This document shows positions 18,276 through 25,598 of a stretch of 64,000 nt of DNA, piece after piece. The translations under genes were made by a program, and so were the position numbers. The notes below the pieces were generated by a model, which saw only the letters and a program-made list of their open reading frames with translations, made no database searches and had not been told where the DNA came from. Each line of letters starts with the position of its first letter. Position 1 is the stretch's first letter. Source of the stretch: Nitrospiraceae bacterium (lineage in GTDB: Bacteria; Nitrospirota; Nitrospiria; Nitrospirales; Nitrospiraceae); assembly GCA_919902505.1 (NCBI GenBank), contig CAKKRE010000020.1:1-64000 (forward strand), written 5' to 3'.

Positions 18276-20414
18276 TTATTTTGAGGTCATTTCATAGACG
18301 CCGTCCCACTCTCCAGGCGGGGGCATCTGTCGATAATTCGTGGATCGCTCCAGGTAGACCCGCGAAGGCCCATCCGACGGATCCAGGGCAACGGCTTCTG
18401 AAAACCTCGCACAGGCCGTTGAGAAATTCCGCATCTTATAGGCCGCCAGCCCTTCCAGATACACGTCGATCACCTGCCGTTTCTTGTCATCCAGCTGCCC
18501 TTTGCGGGCCAACAGTTCGAACACGACGACCGGCTCTTTTTTCCCTTTCACTCGTAGCAGATCGATCTCCCGCACTTCAACGTCGTTCTTCGCCAGTTCG
18601 GCCGTCCGCTGGCCGATCAGAATCAGCGTGTCGTAATACTTGCTGGCTCCCTCCAGACGCGAAGCCAGGTTCACACTATCCCCGGTCACCGTGTATTCCA
18701 TTCGCTCCTCGGACCCCATGTTGCCGACGATGCAGGGGCCGGAATTGAGGCCGATCCTGGCGCCGATCTCCGGAAGCCCCTCCCGCTTCCAGACCTCCCG
18801 CAGGCGGGCCAGCTCGGCCTGGCAGTCCAGCGCCGCGTAACAGGCCAGCGACGCATGCTTCGGATCGTCCAGCGGCGCGCCGAACAGCGCCATGATCCCG
18901 TCACCGAGATACTTGTTCACATTGCCACGATGGGTGGTCTTGATGATGGTCGTCATCGCCGACAGGTAGCGATTGAGCAATGCCACAAGATCTTCGGGGG
19001 ACATCTTCTCTGAGATCGTCGTAAAGCCTGCGATGTCGGAAAAAAAGATCGTGATTTCTTTCTTCTCCCCGCCGAGCTTGATGGCCTCGGGATTCCGCAT
19101 GATCTCTTCGACCACCTCGGACGACATGTACTTGTCGAAGGCCGCCCGCATGAGACGGCGCTGCTTGCCTTCGGTCACATACTCGACGGTCGCGGCCGTG
19201 CCGAACGTCAACGCCAGCGCCGCTTCCGGAAACACCAGTTCCAGCCACCGCTCGTGCCCGGCAAACGCGTGCACGACCAATCCATAGTAGGCCACCGCCA
19301 GTCCGATGGTGACGCCGAACTTGACTGGGTAGGAACGGAACAACATGAACGTGCCGGCAGAAGCCAGACAGAGCAGCAGGAGGGTCGTCAGCGAGAACCA
19401 CCTCGGAGCTGCCTGCAAACCCTGCCCGTGCAGGAGATTGTCCAACGCCGCCATATGAATGAGCACACCCGGCGTCGCGGCAGAGAATGGCGTGACACGA
19501 AGATCGTAGAGCCCCGCCGCCGTGCCGGCGACAAACACAATCTTATCCTTGAACAGTGCGGAATCGAGCGACGGCCGTTCGCCTTTCTCCTGCTGCGCGA
19601 AGGCCTGCAACACCCGTCCGATCGAATACCTCTTCGCATGGTAGGTCTGCTCCAGGGATCCATGCCAGTCAATCAACAGGTTGCCGTCGGCGCCCAATGG
19701 AACGTGGTGGGTGCCGATCTGCAGACGCCCGTCACGCATCGAGAGCCGGTCCGCGCCGAGCAAGTATTGCGCCACCGCCAGGGAAAGATGCGGCACGACA
19801 TTGCCGTTGACCTGCCCCAACAGAGGAACCCGCCTCGTCGGGCCGTCGGCGTCGGCGGACAGGTTGATGACACCCAGCCCGCGCGCCTGCTGTGCCAGCA
19901 CCGGAATCGGCAGTTTCACTCCGGCATGAGTATCCGGCGCTTGTCCCGCATCCGACGACTCCACCGTGACCGTGGCACGAGGCTGCGCCTCAGACGGGAC
20001 CGCAGCTGGCTCAGCCTGGAACAGCATCGGCAGAAACACATTGCCTGCCGCCTTCAGGTCATCGGCAAACGACTGGTCGAATTCTTCCGCATTCTCGTCC
20101 GCCTCGAAGAACATCACATCGAACACGACGGCTCTGGCGCCCGCCTGCTTGAGATACCGGACGACGTAGCCGAACCGATCGCGAGGCCAGGGCCAGCGCC
20201 CGAATGCCTCGAGGCTCGATTCATCGATGGCGAGTAACACAAGATTCGAATCGGCTTTGGCAGGATCCGCATAGCGTCGGACCAAATGATCCAGCGATTT
20301 AAGTTCTGCGACCTCGAACCAGCGGGAGGTGCTAAGCCCGGCCACCAGGGCGAAGACCGTCAGGCCCACCGCGACCGCCGACAGGATTTTCTTTCGAAAG
20401 GGAGTGGAGGTCAT
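18276..20414 (-). CDS. CHASE2-domain adenylate/guanylate cyclase
   Basis: 712 residues. An N-terminal membrane helix, a large periplasmic CHASE2 sensor (about 35-320; 'ARAVVFDVMFFEADENAEEF', 'DKIVFVAGTAAGLYDLRVTP'), three further membrane helices (about 335-410), then a class III cyclase domain (about 440-630) with both metal Asp residues in 'FFSDIAGFT' and 'KYLGDGIMALFGAP', and 'TVTGDSVNLASRLE' carrying the base-selecting Asp and transition-state Asn and Arg. A short TPR-like tail ends the protein. Predicted to make cAMP (or cGMP) in response to an external cue. First gene of a probable operon with the SH3 and M48 genes. Confidence 0.93.
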   Translation of the reverse strand: MTSTPFRKKILSAVAVGLTVFALVAGLSTSRWFEVAELKSLDHLVRRYADPAKADSNLVLLAIDESSLEAFGRWPWPRDRFGYVVRYLKQAGARAVVFDVMFFEADENAEEFDQSFADDLKAAGNVFLPMLFQAEPAAVPSEAQPRATVTVESSDAGQAPDTHAGVKLPIPVLAQQARGLGVINLSADADGPTRRVPLLGQVNGNVVPHLSLAVAQYLLGADRLSMRDGRLQIGTHHVPLGADGNLLIDWHGSLEQTYHAKRYSIGRVLQAFAQQEKGERPSLDSALFKDKIVFVAGTAAGLYDLRVTPFSAATPGVLIHMAALDNLLHGQGLQAAPRWFSLTTLLLLCLASAGTFMLFRSYPVKFGVTIGLAVAYYGLVVHAFAGHERWLELVFPEAALALTFGTAATVEYVTEGKQRRLMRAAFDKYMSSEVVEEIMRNPEAIKLGGEKKEITIFFSDIAGFTTISEKMSPEDLVALLNRYLSAMTTIIKTTHRGNVNKYLGDGIMALFGAPLDDPKHASLACYAALDCQAELARLREVWKREGLPEIGARIGLNSGPCIVGNMGSEERMEYTVTGDSVNLASRLEGASKYYDTLILIGQRTAELAKNDVEVREIDLLRVKGKKEPVVVFELLARKGQLDDKKRQVIDVYLEGLAAYKMRNFSTACARFSEAVALDPSDGPSRVYLERSTNYRQMPPPGEWDGVYEMTSK

Positions 20415-20530
20415 GAAGGCGATTGCACGATCAAAGACGCGCTGACCATCGGACTATCGTACGTGAGAATGAACCGGAGGGAAAGGGGGCTGGCTGGTAT
20501 GAGCTCAGACGAACGGACAGTCACCCAAGG

Positions 20531-20646
20531 AATCCTCAAAAAAGCCGTCCGGCAAGGCCGCAGCACGCGAGGAGGCCGAGCGAGAAAAGCTCCGCCGGGC
20601 GAGAGGATCGGGCGGCGGAGCAGGCAGTCAGGAATCTTCCGGGCTA
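20531..20646 (+). repeat. Degenerate palindromic intergenic element, copy C
   Basis: Left half AATCCTCAAAAAAGCCGTCC and 'GGCAAGGCCGCAGC' match the family; the right half is eroded (AGTCAGGAATCTTCC and the terminal GGGCTAG remain). The terminal CTAG supplies the TAG stop of the minus-strand protease gene, as in copies D and F. The centre 'CTCCGCCGGGCGAGAGGATC' differs from other copies. Confidence 0.55.
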
Positions 20647-22257
20647 GGGAACGTCGGTCGCGCAACGAAACCCGAGCGTCGGCCCCCAGTACGTCATCTC
20701 GTCCCAGCCCCGGTAGCCGGCGCGCAACTCGAGAGGCCGCTCCACCCAACTGCCGCCTCGCAAGACACGAAACGTCCCGCGCAACGGCCCCTGCGGATCC
20801 CGGGCCGGCGAGGTGCGGTAAAAATCCTCCGCATACCAGTCCTTCACCCATTCCGACACCATCCCGATCATGCCGAATACGCCGTAGGGTGACGCGGAGA
20901 CTGAGGCCAGGCCCAACGGATCGACGCCATTGGCAGAATTCCCGTCCGTCAGCTTAACCCTGCTTTTCTGAATAACCTCGTCGCTGTTGCCCCAGGGATA
21001 GCGCCGGCCATCGATTCCCCTCGCCGCCTTCTCCCATTCCGCCTCCGTCGGCAATCGTTTCCCGACCCACTGACAGTAGGCCCTGGCTTGAGACCAGGTG
21101 ACATTGGCCACCGGCCATTGGGCTCGCTGCGGATCATCGAAGGCATCGCGCACTTTCGGAATCAGGCAGGCGCCTCCATCCACACAGGCCCGGTACTGCC
21201 CGTTCGTCACGCCCTGCCGGTCGATCCAATAGGCACTCACATACAACCGATGGATCGGACGGGCATCGGGCAGACCATCCTCCATGCCCATGAGGAACTC
21301 GCCGGCAGGTATCAACACCATCTCGCCGGGAGGTGTCAGTCCTTGATCGACGAGTCGCTTGAGCTCTTCCTGCTGGCTTGCCAAAAGTTGCGCATTCACG
21401 CGATCAATAGATTCGTCTCCGGCCAAGGGAACCGGCTCATGGACAGGAGCGGGCGGCAGCGGGACACGGGTGACGGACGGCTGGGCACTGTGCCGGCCGT
21501 CGGAAGACGGAGGCATCGGCGCGGGGTGAATGACCGTGGCCGGCCCTTCGGACATGCGCACGGTTTCGATCCGCACAGACGTCCGCGTGAGTTCCGTGAC
21601 CAGATCACCGTTGCCCTTTCCCTTGGGCGACTCCCTTCTACCCCTGCCGATGGCGGAGAAATCGAAATCCGGGATGTTGGCTAACAGGGGCGTGGCGTAA
21701 CTGATCGGCACGGCAAAGGCCATCCCTTCCGGCACGATCCCGGACGGATGGGTAAACTTCGTGGTGAGGATGCCCACGACTTCGCCCTTCCGGTTAAACA
21801 CCGGGCCTCCGCTGTTGCCGGGATTCACCGCGGCATCGACCTGAAAGACCCGTTGCACTCCCTTGGTCCTGACGGCAGCCACGTGGCCGCGGGTGATGGT
21901 GATTTCGCGCAGGCCGAACTGATACCCGACGGCAATGACCTCTTGGTCCAGCTTCACCGCGCCGGCATACCCGAGCAGCGCCTCGGAGAGCCCCACCGTC
22001 TCCACCTTGAGCAAGGCGAGATCATGTTCCGCATCCACGCTCACCAGCACGGCGGGCGCCCGAAATTCCCCGGATGTCACGATCGTGATCCGCTTCGCAT
22101 TGGCCACGACATGATGGGCCGTGAGGACATACCCATCACGATGCACAATGACGCCGCTGCCGGCCGGCTTTTCTACCGGCGATGGCGGACGCTCGTTCGC
22201 CCGTCCACTTTCGACAGGCGCGAACAACAGGACCAGCAGGACCAGGTAGATCTTCAT
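20644..22257 (-). CDS. Exported trypsin-like serine protease fused to a formylglycine-generating-enzyme-like domain
   Basis: 537 residues. Signal peptide about 1-21. The N-terminal HtrA-like (S1C) protease domain (about 30-195) has catalytic His49 ('TAHHVV'), Asp79 ('HDLALLK') and Ser149 ('NPGNSGGPVF'). A Pro-rich linker (about 200-300) follows, without a PDZ domain, then an FGE-sulfatase/SUMF1-type domain (about 310-535; 'MVLIPAGEFLMGMEDGLPDA', 'GKRLPTEAEWEKAARG', 'VLRGGSWVERPLELRAGYRG'). The two cysteines that true formylglycine-generating enzymes carry after GGS are absent, so this half is probably a binding or other non-FGE domain. Starts with an ATGA overlap with the DUF3365 gene. Confidence 0.88.
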   Translation of the reverse strand: MKIYLVLLVLLFAPVESGRANERPPSPVEKPAGSGVIVHRDGYVLTAHHVVANAKRITIVTSGEFRAPAVLVSVDAEHDLALLKVETVGLSEALLGYAGAVKLDQEVIAVGYQFGLREITITRGHVAAVRTKGVQRVFQVDAAVNPGNSGGPVFNRKGEVVGILTTKFTHPSGIVPEGMAFAVPISYATPLLANIPDFDFSAIGRGRRESPKGKGNGDLVTELTRTSVRIETVRMSEGPATVIHPAPMPPSSDGRHSAQPSVTRVPLPPAPVHEPVPLAGDESIDRVNAQLLASQQEELKRLVDQGLTPPGEMVLIPAGEFLMGMEDGLPDARPIHRLYVSAYWIDRQGVTNGQYRACVDGGACLIPKVRDAFDDPQRAQWPVANVTWSQARAYCQWVGKRLPTEAEWEKAARGIDGRRYPWGNSDEVIQKSRVKLTDGNSANGVDPLGLASVSASPYGVFGMIGMVSEWVKDWYAEDFYRTSPARDPQGPLRGTFRVLRGGSWVERPLELRAGYRGWDEMTYWGPTLGFRCATDVP

Positions 22258-23033
22258 TTTCCGACCGGCAACAGCACGCTAATGGCACCGGCGTTTTGCC
22301 CCAACGTGAGGCCTTCCCGTGGATAGCCCGTGCGATCGAGTCCACCCTTCGGACCGCCATGGCAATCGAGGCACTGTCTCGTCGCATAGAGCGGAAACAT
22401 CAGGCGTAGCGACGAACTGTTGGCCGCCATTTCACTGATGACTTTTTCACGAGGGTAGGCGGAGTCCGCAAAGGCTTCCAATGCGACCCGTTCGTACGAG
22501 TCGGGCCGATTGGCAGGATTCCGGGGATCCAAGGCAGTCTGTTTGAGCCGTACACCCGTCACAGCGGTGAAGCGCGTGGACACGCGCGCTCCGAACACGG
22601 CCGGAATAAACCCCTTGAACCCGGCCCCCTGCCGATTGAGTTCCGCTTGAGCATCCGCAATCACCTGCTTGCTCACCGTCACCAGCTGCTGAAGCAGATG
22701 ACGGCTCCTCGGGGATAGCGTACCGCCGGCCAACTCATCCAAGTCGATGCCGGCTCGGCCACGGAACATATCGCGTAGTTGTCCTTCAAAAGCCTCCGGC
22801 GTGAAGCCCTTGTGCGCCTTGGTCGGGTCATCTAGTAAAGCTTGATTGTCATTCACGACTGCGCGGCCGGAGTCGAGCAGGATGGCCAGCAGACGGGCCG
22901 TCTGCTCCAGTTCGAGAATGGTATGGAAGGGAATAGTCGACCGGTCGGAGGACTCAAGTCCCCAGGCAGACGGCAAGGCCGAGAGCCACCCTGCTGCTAC
23001 CAGGCACGCCAGCATCCACGGCAGACGTCGCAT
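22254..23033 (-). CDS. DUF3365 (Tll0287-like) protein with a c-type heme motif
   Basis: 259 residues from the ATG at 23033, chosen because AGAGGCGG precedes it at good spacing (an ATG 18 bases upstream lacks one). Signal peptide about 1-25. The Tll0287-like domain covers the rest; near residue 230 'RQCLDCHGGPKG' contains CxxCH for covalent heme, so it is probably a periplasmic monoheme sensor or electron-transfer protein. 'YPREGLTLGQNAGAISV' near the end is typical of the family. Its TGA overlaps the ATG of the protease-FGE gene, suggesting the two act together. Confidence 0.85.
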   Translation of the reverse strand: MRRLPWMLACLVAAGWLSALPSAWGLESSDRSTIPFHTILELEQTARLLAILLDSGRAVVNDNQALLDDPTKAHKGFTPEAFEGQLRDMFRGRAGIDLDELAGGTLSPRSRHLLQQLVTVSKQVIADAQAELNRQGAGFKGFIPAVFGARVSTRFTAVTGVRLKQTALDPRNPANRPDSYERVALEAFADSAYPREKVISEMAANSSSLRLMFPLYATRQCLDCHGGPKGGLDRTGYPREGLTLGQNAGAISVLLPVGK

Positions 23034-23175
23034 GAGCCGCCTCTGGTGCATTCGCGTTGCGGACTGCGGGAACCGCGCGCTCCTGCTCCTGATTGCCTGG
23101 CAGGAGCGCGCGTCAGTGAAAATCGTACGAGCCTCTCACGATGAAGTCAAGGCGACGACACGTGCAACAGTCACA
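23034..23175. other. Intergenic gap of 142 bases, nothing recognised
   Basis: Lies between two minus-strand genes. No hairpin with a T-run and no good promoter hexamers were seen; AGAGGCGG at its lower end is the ribosome site of the heme-protein gene. Confidence 0.3.
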
Positions 23176-23685
23176 TTACCGACCAGGCTGGATGTCGATC
23201 ATCACGTTGTCGGAATCCAGCTCGATCGTCACAGGCATCCCCTCCTGAAATACCGACAGCTTGCTTCCCGCCAGCGCGTCGACTTCAAACCGTTCGAATC
23301 CCTCAGGAGTCGAGATCTGAATCTCCCCCCAGAAGGGGTCCGCATAGTGGATCCGGCCGGCCACGACCTTGTGATTGGCAAAGTGTTCACCGCCCGGCCT
23401 GGCCGCGTCCAGCAACACGTTCCCTGAATCGATCAGTAACCACACTTCATCGCCGGGCCGAGCATTGTGCAGCCCCACCCGATCGGCCTTGTTCGGACTG
23501 ATTGTCCGGAATTGCAACCCATAGGGAGTTTTGACAAACAGGAGCCCACTCTCGATTTTGACGATCTGCCCGTTCACCGCCGAACGCACACCCATCAGGA
23601 GGCTGTCGGTCGAATCAGCCCATCCTGATGCCACCGGGAAGAAAACCCCTATCGCAGCGACGGCTAGGCACGCCTTCCACCTCAT
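23176..23685 (-). CDS. Exported beta-rich protein, function unknown
   Basis: 169 residues from the ATG at 23685; AAAGGAGG sits six bases before it, which rules out the longer frame from 23721. Signal peptide about 1-24 (ending SGWADS). The mature part is mostly short beta strands alternating with Gly and Asp ('GQIVKIESGLLFVKTPYG', 'RPGDEVWLLIDSGNVLLDA'), resembling small OB- or SH3-like barrels. No cysteines in the mature part and no catalytic motif. Second of three tandem small exported-protein genes with strong ribosome sites. Confidence 0.75.
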   Translation of the reverse strand: MRWKACLAVAAIGVFFPVASGWADSTDSLLMGVRSAVNGQIVKIESGLLFVKTPYGLQFRTISPNKADRVGLHNARPGDEVWLLIDSGNVLLDAARPGGEHFANHKVVAGRIHYADPFWGEIQISTPEGFERFEVDALAGSKLSVFQEGMPVTIELDSDNVMIDIQPGR

Positions 23686-23725
23686 AACGGCCTCCTTTCG
23701 CACCAACTCAAACCCAGGCAACTAC

Positions 23726-24121
23726 TCAATAGCCCGGCTCGGTGCCTCCGCCGGGCGCCGGTGGAATCGTGATACCGTATTCCAGGATCGGCGTGACCAT
23801 CAACGCAAAGTTGAACAACTCGTCGGCAGCGACATCGTGAATACCCTGCTCACGGGCCCTGAGCATCTTGAACCACTTGCCCATTTCTGACTTGACCGTC
23901 CGGGTATCTGCACGATCCACCGCCTCTTTCACGGTCTGCAGCCGCTGGCTGTAGGGTTCCCAATTCGAACCGGGATAGCTGGCCTTGTAGAAGTTGAGGG
24001 AGTTATTGATTTCATCGACCCACGACTGCTGGGCAAAGGCAGACCCTGTAAGCAATGCCACGCCGACACACAACCCGAAAACCACTGCACAGATCCCATA
24101 TCCTCTGTTCTGAATCGTCAT
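23726..24121 (-). CDS. Small exported helical protein, function unknown
   Basis: 131 residues with a signal peptide about 1-30 (ending SAFAQ). The mature part is helical ('VDEINNSLNFYKASYP', 'RTVKSEMGKWFKMLRAREQG') and ends in a Pro/Gly-rich tail. GAGAGGAGGCGCACC before the ATG is a strong ribosome site. Lies 40 bases upstream of the beta-rich protein gene and 36 bases downstream of another small exported protein gene. No family recognised. Confidence 0.75.
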   Translation of the reverse strand: MTIQNRGYGICAVVFGLCVGVALLTGSAFAQQSWVDEINNSLNFYKASYPGSNWEPYSQRLQTVKEAVDRADTRTVKSEMGKWFKMLRAREQGIHDVAADELFNFALMVTPILEYGITIPPAPGGGTEPGY

Positions 24122-24157
24122 GGTGCGCCTCCTCTCAATGACACGATCCCCCTAGGA

Positions 24158-24487
24158 TCAGAAGGAGACCGACGACTGACGGTCCGACTCGCGCGCATTC
24201 TCCGCATCGGTGGCGTCCGGCGTCTTCAGCTTATTCATGTCCATGCTTCCGGATGCGCCGCCCTCCGGAACCATCATGTGACGATCAAACCCCTTCTCCA
24301 TGTCACTTGCCGCCGGCTCGGAGGATATCGGACTCTCCCCGGAACCGATCTCCGTTTGCGGCAAGGGAACTCCGATCATCTGGTCGGGATGGATCACTTG
24401 CGCCTGCCCCCCGGACGCAATGAACAGCCCCAGGCCCAACCCGACGATAATGCAGCACACAGACTTGATACATGATTCCGCTTCCAT
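24158..24487 (-). CDS. Small exported or anchored protein, function unknown
   Basis: 109 residues from the ATG at 24487 (GGAGGGAGACATC directly before it; the frame upstream lacks such a site). A hydrophobic segment (about 9-28, 'VCCIIVGLGLGLFIASGG') acts as signal peptide or anchor; the rest is short, Met- and Pro-rich and probably disordered. First gene of the three-gene run of small exported proteins. Function unknown. Confidence 0.65.
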   Translation of the reverse strand: MEAESCIKSVCCIIVGLGLGLFIASGGQAQVIHPDQMIGVPLPQTEIGSGESPISSEPAASDMEKGFDRHMMVPEGGASGSMDMNKLKTPDATDAENARESDRQSSVSF

Positions 24488-24720
24488 GATGTCTCCCTCC
24501 TCCATGAAGGATGACCGCATTGCACAGGCACTCTGCGGTAACATCTAGAACAGTACTGGAAGCGGGACACGGGGCCTATTGCCTGGAGGGTGGATTTTCC
24601 CTCCACCCTTCGAGTGAGGACGTTGCGGGAATGAACGGGGATCTACCAGGCTGCGGAAAAACTCGATTGTTGCGTATACGCTATGATCAACTCGTGCGCC
24701 GTCTCGGTATCAAAATACTC
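24488..24720. other. Intergenic region with a hairpin and a possible lone element arm
   Basis: A 7-bp stem GGGTGGA/TCCACCC at 24588-24608 with a 7-base loop is visible. At 24646 the word CCAGGCTGCGGAAAAACTCG resembles the outer arm of the palindromic element family (compare copy F, GCAGGCTGTTCAGAAAGG), suggesting the remnant of another copy next to copy D. No gene supported. Confidence 0.4.
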
Positions 24721-24957
24721 AGCAGGATGCGCAAAAAGGCCGTCCCCTCGTCCGTTGTTCGTGAAACGTCGTTCGTCTCTCGTCCGCAGAAAAGAGCTTA
24801 TGGCTGATAGCGTATGGCCAGAAATCGAGAGTGGGCGTCTCTACTCTCAGCTATACGCCACGAGCCATACGCTCTGCCCCCGACGAGATACGCTTCACGA
24901 TTCACGCTTCACGGGTGTCGAGAACGCCGCTGGCGGACTTTTTCCGCATCCTGCTAG
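24721..24957 (+). repeat. Palindromic intergenic element, copy D, with an inserted central segment
   Basis: Arms AGCAGGATGCGCAAAAAGG (24721) and CTTTTTCCGCATCCTGCT (ends 24955) pair with the family's C facing C mismatch. At about 235 bp it is nearly twice the usual length: the middle holds another structured segment with the 10-bp inverted pair AGCGTATGGC (24809) and GCCATACGCT (24864), a nested GAGAGT/ACTCTC pair (24827, 24843), and CTTCACG-type direct repeats near 24892-24912. The end CTAG supplies the stop codon of the minus-strand NarL-type regulator. Confidence 0.8.
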
Positions 24958-25598
24958 CGGCTCTGCAGATAGGTGAGTACGGCTTCCACCCGGCCGCTCA
25001 CACGTAGCTTCTGATAAATATGGTGCAGATGGGTCTTGACGGTATCGAGGGACACGCACAATTGATCGGCGATTTCTTTGTTGCTCCGTCCGGCAGCTGC
25101 GCAGGCGAGGATTTCATGCTCGCGATCGGTCAAGAGCGACAACCCGCCCCCGCTCGACTCCTCCTGTTTATTCACCAACGCGACCGCCTGCTTCGCAAAC
25201 CCATCGGGCATGAAAGGCGACCGCACCGGTTCACCCTTGTCGGTGGCGCGAATGATCCGCAGAAACTCCTGGTGGTCGGCATCCTTAAGGATGTACCCGC
25301 AGGCGCCCGCTTGCACGGCTGCCACGATCCGGGCGTCGTCGTCATGCACCGACAGCATCAACACCTTGCTGTCCGGCACGCAGCTGCGGATCAATCGCGT
25401 GGCGGTGATGCCGTCCAATCTGGGCATGTCCACATCCATGAGGACGATGCCCGGCTTGTGTGCCACCGCGAGATCGAACGCCTGCCGGCCATCCATCGCT
25501 TCCCCTACCACAACGAGATCCCGCTCATGTTCCAGCAGCAGGCGCAGGCTCTGCCGGAACAACCGTTGATCTTCGGCAATCACGATGGTGATGGGCAT
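24954..25598 (-). CDS. NarL/LuxR-type response regulator
   Basis: 214 residues. Receiver (about 1-120; 'IVIAEDQRLFRQSLRLLLEH', Asp in 'IVLMDVDMPRLDG', Lys in 'ILKDADH') and LuxR-type helix-turn-helix (about 145-212; 'LLTDREHEILACAAAGRSNK', 'LCVSLDTVKTHLHHIYQKL'). It overlaps the kinase gene upstream by 19 bases and is its evident partner. The stop codon TAG is formed by the end of repeat copy D. A DNA-binding transcription factor; the small exported-protein run just downstream is a plausible target (inference). Confidence 0.95.
   Translation of the reverse strand: MPITIVIAEDQRLFRQSLRLLLEHERDLVVVGEAMDGRQAFDLAVAHKPGIVLMDVDMPRLDGITATRLIRSCVPDSKVLMLSVHDDDARIVAAVQAGACGYILKDADHQEFLRIIRATDKGEPVRSPFMPDGFAKQAVALVNKQEESSGGGLSLLTDREHEILACAAAGRSNKEIADQLCVSLDTVKTHLHHIYQKLRVSGRVEAVLTYLQSR

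Noticed and set aside
19254-20237. 327-residue plus-strand frame opposite the CHASE2 cyclase
   Set aside because: Antisense shadow; the opposite strand encodes a complete domain architecture.
24511-24976. Short plus-strand frames across the 24.5-25.0 kb gap
   Set aside because: They cross the palindromic element and hairpins; no ribosome site and no motif.
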